Source: an uncultured Clostridia bacterium (GTDB lineage: Bacteria; Bacillota; Clostridia; Christensenellales; Aristaeellaceae). Taken from it: DNA of 39,514 nt. Below, one piece after another: positions 17,229-26,121 of the stretch (positions within the stretch are counted from its first letter, which is position 1; every line of letters starts with the position of its first letter). The stretch is taken from contig CALGBY010000099.1 of NCBI GenBank assembly GCA_937886445.1, positions 1 to 39,514 of the forward strand, given 5' to 3'. The notes under the pieces were generated by a model that saw only the letters and a program-made list of their open reading frames with translations, was not told where the DNA came from and ran no database searches. Both the position numbers and the translations under genes were made by a program.

Positions 17229-18667
17229 GTTTTCTTCTCCTTCGCGATGCGCTGCTCATCCGATACGATATTGCGGATCCATATATTCTTTCTGATCATG
17301 ATATAGGCGATCACCGCCTTGATGAGATCCGCCAGACTGACGCAGATCAGTATGCCGATAATATCCATATCAGTATATTTACACAGTACAAAAGCAGTGG
17401 GAACGCTCAGCAGCCAGATGGAACCGGAATCAAACAGGAAGGTGATCAGCGTTCTTCCGCCCGAACGGATGGTGAAATAGCCGGTCTGCAAATAGCTTTG
17501 CTGCAGCACGAACGCCGCGGTGACCAGCATCATCTTTGCCGCGAGGGAACGGATATCATCAGATGTGTTGTAGATCCTCGGAAACAGCGGTGAAAGGATC
17601 AGAAGCAGGACGGCTGATATCAGCGACAGCGCCATACCGAAAGCGATCAGCTTGTTGTCGGTATCCTTGGCTTTTTTCGTTTCACCGGCGCCGAGCAGCT
17701 TGCCCACCATGATCCCTACGGCGCTTCCCATGGAAAGAAAGATGATGTTGGTGAATTGCGTCAGGTTGCTGGCAATGCTCTGGGCGCTGATGACCTGCGC
17801 GCCGCGCATCGCGTAGATCTGGTTGCACACGGTCACGCCGCTGCTCCACAGCAGTTCATTGAGAAGGAGCGGGATACCGCGTGGGAAAAAGTATTTTATA
17901 TCGGAAAACGGTACCTTCAGCGTGGTGTACAGCCTGCTTGCCCATGGCTGTCTGTCTGTATGACGGTGCGTCCATATACATACCACCGCGCATTCCGTAT
18001 AGCGGGCGATCACTGTTGCGATGGCCGCGCCCCGGGCGCGAAGCTCCGGAAAACCGAATTTTCCGAAAATGAGCAGATAATTGAGAATAAGGTTTACGGT
18101 AACCGAAATGATCCCGGCGCACATGGGCACTCTGGTTTCTTCGCATTCGCGCAGTGTGGAGGCGTAAAGCTGAAGCGCGATGAAGGCAGGGAAGGAGAGC
18201 AGAATGATATTAAGATAGGATGCGCTGCTTTCCCGGATCAGAGCAAGGTCAAGCACACGGTCATCTTCGCTGAGATAAAGGTCGATGAGGGCACCCTTGA
18301 AAAAGAGAAAGACGCAGATTCCGACGAATGTCATGATCACGCCCAGCCAGAGCTTGTAGCGGAAGGTGCGGCGGATCCCCTCTGTGTCACGGCTGCCGAA
18401 GTACTGCACGGTAAAGATTCCCACGCCGCTCAGCCCGCCGAAAACAGCCAGCTGATACACAAAGAACAGCTGGTTGGCAATGGTAACGCCGGTCATTTCC
18501 TCGGTACCGATGCGTCCCACCATGATGTTATCCAGGAGACTGACAAAGGTGGATATGGCGTTTTGAACAATGATGGGCAGAAGAATGGCCATCACACGGC
18601 GGTAAAAATCCTTATCGCCTATATAACGGGAAAGAAAACGGGATCTGTTCTTCATCATGCTGTTCAT
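17225..18667 (-). CDS. MATE-family multidrug/toxin efflux transporter
   Basis: 480 aa with about twelve hydrophobic helices in two homologous halves. The N-terminal helix ILLPIIVQNAISTFVSLLDN, then MVGRIGTEEMTGVTIANQL, and later LWSSGVTVCNQIYAMRG and MGSAVGIMVGKLLGAGE mark the two MATE repeats. MATE proteins export cationic drugs or metabolites using Na+ or H+ gradients; the substrate cannot be read from the sequence. The ATG at 18667 has GAGG 5 nt upstream; the frame is open to 18724 but unsupported. It is the first gene of the minus-strand run that continues to 13967. Confidence 0.93.
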   Translation of the reverse strand: MNSMMKNRSRFLSRYIGDKDFYRRVMAILLPIIVQNAISTFVSLLDNIMVGRIGTEEMTGVTIANQLFFVYQLAVFGGLSGVGIFTVQYFGSRDTEGIRRTFRYKLWLGVIMTFVGICVFLFFKGALIDLYLSEDDRVLDLALIRESSASYLNIILLSFPAFIALQLYASTLRECEETRVPMCAGIISVTVNLILNYLLIFGKFGFPELRARGAAIATVIARYTECAVVCIWTHRHTDRQPWASRLYTTLKVPFSDIKYFFPRGIPLLLNELLWSSGVTVCNQIYAMRGAQVISAQSIASNLTQFTNIIFLSMGSAVGIMVGKLLGAGETKKAKDTDNKLIAFGMALSLISAVLLLILSPLFPRIYNTSDDIRSLAAKMMLVTAAFVLQQSYLQTGYFTIRSGGRTLITFLFDSGSIWLLSVPTAFVLCKYTDMDIIGILICVSLADLIKAVIAYIMIRKNIWIRNIVSDEQRIAKEKKT

Positions 18668-18995
18668 AACCACCTCAAACCGGATACTCGCCTTTCCGGT
18701 GCCTGAGCAACGGAAGCATAGCATAAATCATACCATTTTCACGGCTTCTCCGCAACACAAAAACACCGGAAAAGAAAATAACACGGACCAATCTGGATCA
18801 TGCCTATGACGTGTGGAGAAATTGCTGTTTGTCTTATACCGGATAAATGAAATACCATGCCGCACAGAAAACTCGAACAGCCTTATTAAAAGCAGTGATG
18901 AATTGGCTTTCATGTGCATACAGAGTGCCGGGGCAGGCGCCGCGGACCCACGGTCTTTGCCAAAAAAGGCTGTTTTCAGACAAAAATGAAAAGTC
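18668..18995. other. Divergent intergenic region, 328 bp
   Basis: It separates the MATE operon (-) from the repeat-protein gene (+). It contains several short open frames with no ribosome binding sites or recognisable products. The plus-strand promoter begins at its right edge. I see no clear MATE promoter or structured RNA. Confidence 0.5.
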
Positions 18996-19024
18996 TTTAC
19001 AAAGAGGATGATTCATAGTACAAT
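18996..19024 (+). promoter_or_regulatory. Promoter of the repeat-stalk gene
   Basis: TTTACA (18996-19001) and TACAAT (19019-19024) have 17-bp spacing. The start codon is at 19086. Confidence 0.75.
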
Positions 19025-19085
19025 ATCAATGTATAACGGAAAGCGAATCTGCGGTTCCGAATTGTGATGAAAGAAGGATGTACCT

Positions 19086-20462
19086 ATGAACAAGAAGACC
19101 TTATCTGTTATCGCGGTTGCACTGGCCGCCCTGTTCGTTCTGTTTCTGATCATGTTTATCGTCAGGGATAACGACGTAGCCAAGATGCAGGAAGATGTTA
19201 ATGCTTTTACCGATGATGCCAACGCGCAGATTGCCGCCATCACCAATGACTACAGTTCCTCCGTGGCCGGTCTTGCCGCTCAGGTAAGTGCCGCCGCCTC
19301 CAAGGAAGCTGAACTGACCGCGCAGCTCGAAGCCGCCGTGGCCGATGGCGAAGCGAAGGCTGCCGCCCTCACCGCTGCCGCTGCCTCCAAGGAAGCTGAG
19401 CTGACCGCCATGGTTGATGCCGCCGTAGCCGAGGGTGAAGCGAAGGTCACTGCCATCACCGCTGCCGCTGCCTCCAAGGAAGCCGAGCTGACCGCCAAGC
19501 TCGAAGCCGCCGTGGCTGAGGGCGAAGCGAAGGTCGCCGCCATTACCGCCGCTGCCGCTTCCAAGGAAGCCGAGCTGACCGCCAAGATCGAAGCCGCCGT
19601 GGCTGAGGGCGAAGCGAAGGTTGCCGCCGTCACCGCCGCCGCTGCCTCCAAGGAAGCTGAGCTGACTGCCAAGATCGAAGCCGCCGTGGCTGAGGGCGAA
19701 GCGAAGGCTGCCGCCATTACCACTGCCGCCTCTTCTGTGGAAGCTGATATCACTGCCAAGGTTGAAGCCGCTGTGGCCGAGGGCGAAGCAAAGGTCGCTG
19801 CCGTTACCGCTGCTGCCGCTTCCAAGGAAGCTGAGCTGACCGCCAAGATCGATGCCGTCGTGGCTGAGGGCGAAGCGAAGGTCGCCGCCATTACCGCTGC
19901 CGCCGCCTCCAAGGAAGCCGAGCTGACCGCCAAGATCGATGCCGCCGTGGCCGAGGGCGAAGCGAAGGTCGCTGCCATCACCGCCGCCGCCGCCTCCAAG
20001 GAAGCCGAACTGACCGCCAAGATCGATGCCGCCGTGGCCGATGGCGAAGCGAAGGTCGCTGCCATCACCGCCGCCACCGCCTCCAAGGAAGCCGAACTGA
20101 CCGCCACCATCGAAGATCTGACTGCTCAGCTGGCTGCTGCCCCCGTTGTTGACGAAGTGATCGACGCTCCCGAAGCCGGCCTTGCCGGTGGCTGGTATGC
20201 CGCAGAAGACACCGCCATCACCGAGGAATACAAAGAAATGTTTGATAAGCTGTATGCCAATAATGCCGAAGCGCAGTTTGTGCCCGTTAAGCTGATCGCC
20301 ACTCAGGTGGTTGCCGGTATCAACTATTGCTTCGAAGTGGAAAAGACCGAGAACGGCACCACCGAGACCGGTTATGTAGTGATCTATCAGGATCTTGAAG
20401 GCAATGTTCAGATCCTGAATGAATTCACCACCACCCTTCCCGAAGGCATCGTTGCCGAATAA
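19086..20462 (+). CDS. Membrane-anchored helical-repeat stalk protein with cystatin-like C-terminal domain
   Basis: 458 aa. A hydrophobic helix at residues ~7-27, with no clear cleavage site, anchors the protein. Residues ~67-347 are ten tandem 29-residue repeats of the type ASKEAELTAKIEAAVAEGEA, very rich in Ala, Glu and Lys and without Pro, so predicted as continuous coiled coil; 29 residues could fit two hendecads plus one heptad. After a short linker, a ~95-residue C-terminal domain begins GLAGGWYAAEDTAITEEYK and contains ATQVVAGINYCFEVE. QVVAG matches the QxVxG papain-binding loop of cystatins, and the preceding GGW matches their N-terminal Gly. This suggests a surface stalk presenting a cystatin-fold domain; inhibition of cysteine proteases is inference. 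It has its own promoter and terminator. Confidence 0.82.
   Translation: MNKKTLSVIAVALAALFVLFLIMFIVRDNDVAKMQEDVNAFTDDANAQIAAITNDYSSSVAGLAAQVSAAASKEAELTAQLEAAVADGEAKAAALTAAAASKEAELTAMVDAAVAEGEAKVTAITAAAASKEAELTAKLEAAVAEGEAKVAAITAAAASKEAELTAKIEAAVAEGEAKVAAVTAAAASKEAELTAKIEAAVAEGEAKAAAITTAASSVEADITAKVEAAVAEGEAKVAAVTAAAASKEAELTAKIDAVVAEGEAKVAAITAAAASKEAELTAKIDAAVAEGEAKVAAITAAAASKEAELTAKIDAAVADGEAKVAAITAATASKEAELTATIEDLTAQLAAAPVVDEVIDAPEAGLAGGWYAAEDTAITEEYKEMFDKLYANNAEAQFVPVKLIATQVVAGINYCFEVEKTENGTTETGYVVIYQDLEGNVQILNEFTTTLPEGIVAE
19284..20125 (+). repeat. Ten tandem 87-bp coding repeats
   Basis: The codon for the repeat serine falls at 19299, 19386, 19473, 19560, 19647, 19734, 19821, 19908, 19995 and 20082, each exactly 87 bp apart. 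Copies differ mainly at synonymous third positions; the sixth (19734) is the most divergent, with Ser-Ser-Val replacing Ala-Ser-Lys. Confidence 0.95.
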
Positions 20463-20481
20463 GCTTAACTCAGGATTCTTT

Positions 20482-20512
20482 CCCGTCTCCGCATCGCGGA
20501 GACGGGATTTTC
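20482..20512 (+). terminator. Intrinsic terminator after the stalk gene
   Basis: CCCGTCTCCGC and GCGGAGACGGG form an 11-bp stem with a 3-nt loop, followed by ATTTT. Confidence 0.88.
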
Positions 20513-20871
20513 TGTTAAGGCATTCTGTCTGTTCATACCGCTGTTATGCGCCTCATCCTGCCGGATGTCTGCCCCGCACGGCCTGAAGCCGTTGCACCGC
20601 AAACGGCTTTTATCCGTTTTCTGCGGCGCGCATTCTGCCGCAGTGCGTATCGCAGATCGAAAGCCCGTGCCCTCCGGTGTGTCCCATGAACCTTTGGCAG
20701 CCTGAAGTACTGCTCAAAAGCCATGGGGGATGAGGAAACTGTTTTCCTGAAGCGCCGCAAAGCAAAACGGGTCATTGCGGCTTTTCTTCTGCGCAGGACG
20801 CCTGCTTTTGATATAATGTCAGGTGCTGTCGGAGAGCATGACCGTAAGATGTATCTGCATTCATGTACAGC
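20513..20871. other. Intergenic region without supported gene
   Basis: Short open frames on both strands lack ribosome binding sites and family resemblance. A lone TATAAT at 20812-20817 on the plus strand has no good -35. The region lies between two convergent terminators. Confidence 0.5.
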
Positions 20872-20908
20872 AAAAACCGTCGCGGAGCTTTGTGCACCGC
20901 GGCGGTCT
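20872..20908 (-). terminator. Intrinsic terminator of the SH3b/PG-binding gene
   Basis: On the minus strand, GACCGCCGCGG and CCGCGACGGT form an imperfect stem followed by TTTTTGC, 16 bp after the stop codon. Confidence 0.8.
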
Positions 20909-20924
20909 TTTGCATGATTTGCTG

Positions 20925-23534
20925 TTAATTCACATGTTCTCCCGTAAGGGATTCCCAGCTCTTTCTGAGCGTTGTCTGGTTGGTAAGGCCGTAGTCCGGA
21001 TCGTTCTTAGTTACTTCATCCATGTCCCTCAGGAAGTGTACACACAGGTGGCCGTCAAAGCCGTTCGCGGTGATCGTTCCGGTAAGGTGAGGACGGTTGT
21101 GCATGGTGGCCATTGTCCATCGTCCGTCCGGCAGCTGAACATATACGGTGTGTACTGTCCAGGAGGGCTTTCCGAAGGCTGTATTCATGATCAGCGTATC
21201 CTTCAGCGTGAGCGGCTGGCTGTCGCAGTGGTTGCCCTTTGAGTATACCTGCAATGTCCAGCTGAGACGCGTAAGCGGATCGAAAATGAGCAGCTTTGCG
21301 GAAGAGGCAAGGGCGGGCTTGACGGTGTTGAACCAGTGAAGCAGCTGCAGCTCTTCGCGTGTGGGCCCCGCGATCATCCCCTCGCCGGGATTGACCGTTA
21401 CAGAGGGAGCCGTTGAAGCGTCCTTCGCGTTTCCGGAATAGAGCAGCGCCTGCATCGCGGGCGAGACCGCGCCGCTTACGGTAAGCGAGTTGCGCAGCTG
21501 GAAGTTGAGCACGGCAAGATAGGTGGTTTCATCAAAGCTTCCGTTTACATTCACCGTATATCCGAGGGCTTTCAGGGCATTCTGCATTTTTTTGATCGCC
21601 GCGGTGTCCTGACTGCTTTCGTTGCGGTAGTAGATATGCAGTGTATTATAGGTCGTAATATCGGAAGAATAGGGTACGGCAGTGGGAGAGAAGAGAGCCG
21701 TAAAGGTGGCGGTTCCGGCGGCGCCGTCCACAGTGAGCGTATTGAGCTTCTGGAAGGTTTTTACAGCCTCAACGGTCTTCGTATCGTAGGTGCCGGTTAT
21801 ACAGGAGGCGGCAAGGTAATTCAGCGTGTTCAAACGCTTCTGGAGCTCATTTACATCGTTGCCTGTGCAGCCGCTTCTCAGCGTTCTGGTGAAAACGGTG
21901 ATATCGTAAGGAAGAGGCGTGGCAGTCGGCTTTGCTGTGGGCGTGACGGGAATATCAAAGGGGGTGTAGATCAGGTATTTGGTCATGCCGTAGCCGTAGT
22001 GATCATTATACCGGATATAGCACCAGCTCTGCGAATAGCTGTAAACATATACTGTTGTGCCCTTGGGGATATAGGCAAGGATCTCCGCGGATTCGGAGGC
22101 GGATTTACGCAGGTTGAGGGAGGTGCCGGTGGTGTTGATGACCGCTGTGCCGATCGCGGATATGGCGGGCCCGGTGGTAGGCGAAGGTGTTGCGGTGGGT
22201 ACAGGGGAGAATGTCGGAACCGGGGTGGCGGTGGTCACAGGATCAAATACCAGGTAGGAGGAGGACACATATCCTGTTGTACCGTTATAGATGACCCGGC
22301 ACCAGCTGCCTTTTGTGATCACCTGAACGACCGCGTTGTTCGGAAGCTTCAGAACGACCGGCGCGGAAGTGGATGCACCGGAGCGCATATTCAGTGTTCC
22401 GCCTGTTGTTTTTACTCTCGCGGTCTGCCCTGACGGGGCGGCTGTGGCGGTCGGGCGCACTGTGGGTGTCTCTGTCACGGGTGCATCCGCCGGAATCAGA
22501 TAGGACGAGGATACATAACCGGTCTTTCCGTTCCAGCTTACTCTTGTCCAGCTTCCGCTTACGGAAAGAACGGTGACCGTTTTTCCGTTGGGAATGGAGG
22601 TAACGCTGCTGTAGCCCGTGCCGGGGCCGGAGCGCATCGTAAGGCTGGCTCCGCCGGTTTTCACCGTGGCATATTTTGAAGGTGCCGGAGTGGCTGTGGG
22701 CCTGGGGGAGGGGGTAGTCGTTTTTACGGGTGTCGCGGTAACAGAGGAATATTCAAGATATGAGGAGGAAACATAGCCTGTTGTTCCGCGGTATTCTATC
22801 AGCGTCCAGCTGCCGGATGTTCCCTTTACGGTCACAGTCTGTCCGTTCGGCACGCTGCCCTTTGTGCTGTAGGAGGAGGAAGGGCCGCTGCGGATATTGA
22901 GCGCCCCGCCCGAGGTTTTAACTTTGGCTGTGGTATATACAGGTGAGGGAGTTGCCGTCGGGGCCGGGGTGATAACGCGTGTCGCGGTAGGGGTGGCTGT
23001 TTTGGATGGATAGGAGAGATAGGAGGCGTATACATAGCCGTATTGTGAGCCGGCTTTGATATATGCCCAGCTCCCGCTTACGCTGTATACGGTAACAGCT
23101 GTTCCGTTTGCCAGTGTTGCTTTGACATTGGCGGAGGAGGAGGGCTGTTCCCGCATGTTCAGCCTTCCGCCGGATGTTTTGATAAAGGCTTCCTTTCCGT
23201 CAGACGGAACGGGCGTGGCGGTTTTTTGCGGGGTAGGCGCGGGAGTACGCTTTTCTACAAGATCGTACAGCTTGGTAAGCGTCTTGTTTCCGGCGATGCC
23301 GTCAACAGTGAGGCCGTGACTCAGCTGAAAACTTTTTACCGCCTTTTCTGTGCCCGTGCCGTATAAGCCGTCCACAGTGACATCATAATCCAACGCCCTG
23401 AGGGCGGATTGCATTTTGGCCACCTGTGTGCCGCTGCTTCCTTTTTTAAGCGTGGAGTATTCCGCAAACGCTCCTGCCTGGAGCAGTATGCAAATGAATA
23501 TACTGATCAGAATCGTTTTGATAACGCGTTTCAT
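20925..23534 (-). CDS. Secreted multi-SH3b, peptidoglycan-binding protein
   Basis: 869 aa. A signal peptide at 1-24 (ends QAGAFA) is followed by a PG_binding_1 domain at ~26-90 (GSSGTQVAKMQSALRALDYD). Five bacterial SH3 domains come next, each with a TSGGxLNxRSGPSS-type opening and a GYVSSSYL-type end, joined by Thr/Pro/Ala linkers such as TTTPSPRPTATPAPS. Two further PG-binding repeats follow (GCTGNDVNELQKRLNTLNYL and AAIKKMQNALKALGYTVN). The last ~150 residues form a domain with FGKPSWTVHTVYVQLPDGRW and NGFDGHLCVHFLRDMDE. The GHLCVHF block recalls the His/Cys region of L,D-transpeptidases but not their canonical SHGC, so catalysis is uncertain. It likely binds or remodels the cell wall. The start at 23534 has GGAGGAG 8 nt upstream. 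Confidence 0.88.
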   Translation of the reverse strand: MKRVIKTILISIFICILLQAGAFAEYSTLKKGSSGTQVAKMQSALRALDYDVTVDGLYGTGTEKAVKSFQLSHGLTVDGIAGNKTLTKLYDLVEKRTPAPTPQKTATPVPSDGKEAFIKTSGGRLNMREQPSSSANVKATLANGTAVTVYSVSGSWAYIKAGSQYGYVYASYLSYPSKTATPTATRVITPAPTATPSPVYTTAKVKTSGGALNIRSGPSSSYSTKGSVPNGQTVTVKGTSGSWTLIEYRGTTGYVSSSYLEYSSVTATPVKTTTPSPRPTATPAPSKYATVKTGGASLTMRSGPGTGYSSVTSIPNGKTVTVLSVSGSWTRVSWNGKTGYVSSSYLIPADAPVTETPTVRPTATAAPSGQTARVKTTGGTLNMRSGASTSAPVVLKLPNNAVVQVITKGSWCRVIYNGTTGYVSSSYLVFDPVTTATPVPTFSPVPTATPSPTTGPAISAIGTAVINTTGTSLNLRKSASESAEILAYIPKGTTVYVYSYSQSWCYIRYNDHYGYGMTKYLIYTPFDIPVTPTAKPTATPLPYDITVFTRTLRSGCTGNDVNELQKRLNTLNYLAASCITGTYDTKTVEAVKTFQKLNTLTVDGAAGTATFTALFSPTAVPYSSDITTYNTLHIYYRNESSQDTAAIKKMQNALKALGYTVNVNGSFDETTYLAVLNFQLRNSLTVSGAVSPAMQALLYSGNAKDASTAPSVTVNPGEGMIAGPTREELQLLHWFNTVKPALASSAKLLIFDPLTRLSWTLQVYSKGNHCDSQPLTLKDTLIMNTAFGKPSWTVHTVYVQLPDGRWTMATMHNRPHLTGTITANGFDGHLCVHFLRDMDEVTKNDPDYGLTNQTTLRKSWESLTGEHVN

Positions 23535-23565
23535 CAATGTAGCTCCTCCCCGAAAAATCCATACT

Positions 23566-23594
23566 ATTTTATCATAATATTTCATGTATGTAAA
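23566..23594 (-). promoter_or_regulatory. Promoter of the SH3b/PG-binding gene
   Basis: On the minus strand, TTTACA (23594-23589) and TAAAAT (23571-23566) are separated by 17 bp, 32 bp before the ATG. Confidence 0.7.
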
Positions 23595-23656
23595 TCATTG
23601 TTAAGCATATATTACAATTCTTTTGTAAAATCTTTCGTCATCAATTGCGCCGTCAA

Positions 23657-23665
23657 TGCTATAAT
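23657..23665 (+). promoter_or_regulatory. Extended -10 promoter of the lipase gene
   Basis: TGCTATAAT is a perfect TGnTATAAT extended -10. No good -35 is visible. Transcription from here would begin near 23672, downstream of the only upstream in-frame ATG (23645), which supports the TTG start at 23687. Confidence 0.6.
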
Positions 23666-23686
23666 GACAATAAGGGAGGGGTGCGC

Positions 23687-25180
23687 TTGACAGCAGGATG
23701 CCGAACGGGGATCGATCTTGAAAATACGGGGCTGCTTTTCAGACGAAAAAGCAATTCGTCCGGGGATAGTATGCCCGTGTTTTCGCAAACAGCCGCCTGT
23801 TTCGCGCTGGAACTGGCTGCTCTTTCCTATGACAGAGATACCTCGCTGTTCAAACAGGCCGGCTTTACCGATTTTTCCTTTATTTCCGATAATATGCTTC
23901 TTACCGGCGCAAGAGCCAATAAGGGAGACCGTTTCAGCCTGCTGCTGCAGAAGCTTTCAGTACGCAAGATCAAAGATAAGGGCTTGATTTCTCAGGCATA
24001 CGGCGCGCTGAGGCAAAAGGGAGACTGCGATACCTGCAAGGCGGTGATCATGGCGCGCGTATCTTCCGGCGGGAAGGCGGATGTGTTCATTGGCTTTATG
24101 GGTACCGGCACCCGCGCGTATGACTGGGTGGCCAACCTGCGTTTCGGCACGGAAAAAGAATCGCATTCCGGCTTCAAACAGCTGGCGGAACGCTTTTTGC
24201 GCCTGAGCAGACGGATCACCTTTCCCTCTGTAGCCCGACTGATGAATGAAGAACAGCTCACGCTCAGCGACATATTTGAAAAATGCCGTGCTCACAACAG
24301 CCCGTACAGGATCTTCATGAGCGGTCACAGCCAGGGCGGAGCCGTTGAGCAGAATGTGATTGCCGCGCTGCTTGAGCAGGGAGTGCGGGCGGACAGAATG
24401 ACCGGCTATGCCTTTGCCTCTCCGGGCGCGGCAACGGCGCGCCATCCGTTTTGCGGAAAAGCGTTTCCGCTTTTCCACATCCTCAATGAGGATGATACGG
24501 TTCCCCGTGTGGGCGGAGAAGCACATCTGGGCGTTTGTATGCGCTTTATGCCGAATGATATCATCCGGGTCAACTGCTATCGGCCCTGCCTGAAGCAGCC
24601 GGCGTCTTCGGGTGCCTTTGCTCTGCTTTCGGGAATACGGGATCCGGGGAGCGCCGCGCAGCTGATGCTCGGCCTGCTGGACGCGCTGATCCGGCTTTCG
24701 GATGATGAAACAGAAGAAGCGCTCGCGGAGCTGCTTCGCGGGCCTGCCTCGGGCGGGGCGGCGGCTTTGCTTGCCCGCGGGTCAGACGGCTTGATGGGAA
24801 TGCTCAGAAACTATGTGAACAGCTATTATCATGCACATTCATCCGGCGGGGAGATATCGGAGCTTCAGGTAGCGGTGTGCCGTGAAGCGGCAGGCGCGCT
24901 GATCATGAAATACGGCGTTCGAAATGTGCTCGCCTCGCTTGCGGACGCGCTGCTTTTGCCGCACCGCCTGTACGGAGAAGATGAGGAACGGGGTACGGCG
25001 GTATATCTCAGCATCGTGCGGGATCATTTTTACCTTTTGAACCGGGCTTTATGGGATGCCGGAAGCCGTATACCGGTGCGCCAACGCGGCAGTCAGAGGC
25101 GGCTCTCCGCAGCCGTAGCTTTGCCGCGCTTTGCCCGCGGAAAACGAAAATGCGCGATCTGCCGTGAAACAAAGGCCTGA
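23687..25180 (+). CDS. Lipase class 3-like alpha/beta hydrolase
   Basis: About 497 aa. Lipase_3 features are present. FIGFMGTGTRAYDWVANLRFG is the oxyanion-side block in two overlapping parts. FMSGHSQGGAVEQNV holds the nucleophile elbow GHSQG. HILNEDDTVPRVGGEAHLG supplies the catalytic Asp and probable His. The C-terminal ~190 residues have no recognised domain. No signal peptide is seen. I chose TTG at 23687 because GGAGG lies 7 nt upstream and the promoter -10 at 23657-23665 excludes the ATG at 23645. Substrate is not predictable. Confidence 0.82.
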   Translation: MTAGCRTGIDLENTGLLFRRKSNSSGDSMPVFSQTAACFALELAALSYDRDTSLFKQAGFTDFSFISDNMLLTGARANKGDRFSLLLQKLSVRKIKDKGLISQAYGALRQKGDCDTCKAVIMARVSSGGKADVFIGFMGTGTRAYDWVANLRFGTEKESHSGFKQLAERFLRLSRRITFPSVARLMNEEQLTLSDIFEKCRAHNSPYRIFMSGHSQGGAVEQNVIAALLEQGVRADRMTGYAFASPGAATARHPFCGKAFPLFHILNEDDTVPRVGGEAHLGVCMRFMPNDIIRVNCYRPCLKQPASSGAFALLSGIRDPGSAAQLMLGLLDALIRLSDDETEEALAELLRGPASGGAAALLARGSDGLMGMLRNYVNSYYHAHSSGGEISELQVAVCREAAGALIMKYGVRNVLASLADALLLPHRLYGEDEERGTAVYLSIVRDHFYLLNRALWDAGSRIPVRQRGSQRRLSAAVALPRFARGKRKCAICRETKA

Positions 25181-25243
25181 AAACCGTGTACGGACGGCTT
25201 TCAAACAGCCATTGACGCTTCATCCGAAGGAGAACATAAAAGA

Positions 25244-26095
25244 ATGAAAGTTTATGTATGCCATGTGCCGGATAACCTTCCCGAAATGAAGATCGGTGTG
25301 TATCTGACGCACGCGCTGCCGCTTCTTCCCTATAATGTTGTTCGTGATGCATTGAACAAAAAGGATGTCAAAGCGAACGGTGTACGCCTGTCAAAGGAGG
25401 ATAACGCTCCGCGGGGGAGTGAGATCCGCCTTTACACCACATATGAAGCGGCTTTGGAAACCGTATACGAGGATGACCGGGTGCTGATCATCAATAAACC
25501 GGCCGGTCTCAGCGCGGATGAGGATGATTACGGCGGGCAGACGCTTCAGAGCATACTGGCGGATTGCTTCAGCGGCGGAGAGAGCTTCATGCCTGTTCAC
25601 CGTTTGGATAACAAGACGAGCGGCCTGCTGATGGTGGCGAAGGATGCGGAGACTGCCGGGCTGCTGACCGATGCGATCAAAGACCGGGCGGGGATCTGCA
25701 AGCAGTATGAATGTGTTGTCAAGGGAACCGTCCGCCCGCCTCAGGGTACGGGGGAGGCATGGCTCGTTAAGGATCCGGCCAGGGCTTCGGTACGCGTGAT
25801 CACACACAATACACCGGGTTCAAAATATATCAAAACGGGATGGGAAACGCTGGCGTCAGATGGACGCACCACCCGCCTGCTGGTCACGCTCTATACCGGC
25901 CGCACCCATCAGATCAGGGCGCATATGGCTTTTCTCGGGCATCCGCTTGCCGGAGATGATCTGTACGGAGACCGGGCCTTCAACCGGCCGTGGCAGGGCA
26001 GGCTGCTGCTTTGCGCCACCAGGCTTTCCTTTGACGGTGATTTTCCGCTTGAAAGCCTGAAAAACAGAGAATTTTGTGTTAAGGCACCCTTTTGA
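25244..26095 (+). CDS. RluA-family pseudouridine synthase
   Basis: 283 aa. An N-terminal S4-like segment of ~75 residues precedes the catalytic domain. YEDDRVLIINKPAGLSADED and MPVHRLDNKTSGLLMVAKD carry the conserved blocks, with Asp in HRLDxxTSG as the nucleophile. LYTGRTHQIRAHMAFLGHPL, then GDDLYGD, is the RluA third block. Members isomerise uridines in rRNA or tRNA; the RNA target is not deducible. AAGGAG is 11 nt before the ATG. It is likely co-transcribed with the HAD phosphatase 26 bp downstream. Confidence 0.92.
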   Translation: MKVYVCHVPDNLPEMKIGVYLTHALPLLPYNVVRDALNKKDVKANGVRLSKEDNAPRGSEIRLYTTYEAALETVYEDDRVLIINKPAGLSADEDDYGGQTLQSILADCFSGGESFMPVHRLDNKTSGLLMVAKDAETAGLLTDAIKDRAGICKQYECVVKGTVRPPQGTGEAWLVKDPARASVRVITHNTPGSKYIKTGWETLASDGRTTRLLVTLYTGRTHQIRAHMAFLGHPLAGDDLYGDRAFNRPWQGRLLLCATRLSFDGDFPLESLKNREFCVKAPF

Positions 26096-26121
26096 TAACG
26101 ATCGGCATTTTCTGAAAAGAG

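Noticed and set aside
19280..20110. Minus-strand 276-codon Ala/Ser-rich frame
   Set aside because: Pure shadow of the 87-bp repeats of the plus-strand stalk gene; no ribosome binding site or start context.
19284..20125. Regularly spaced repeats, possible CRISPR
   Set aside because: The repeats are contiguous 87-bp coding units in frame with no spacers and mostly synonymous variation.
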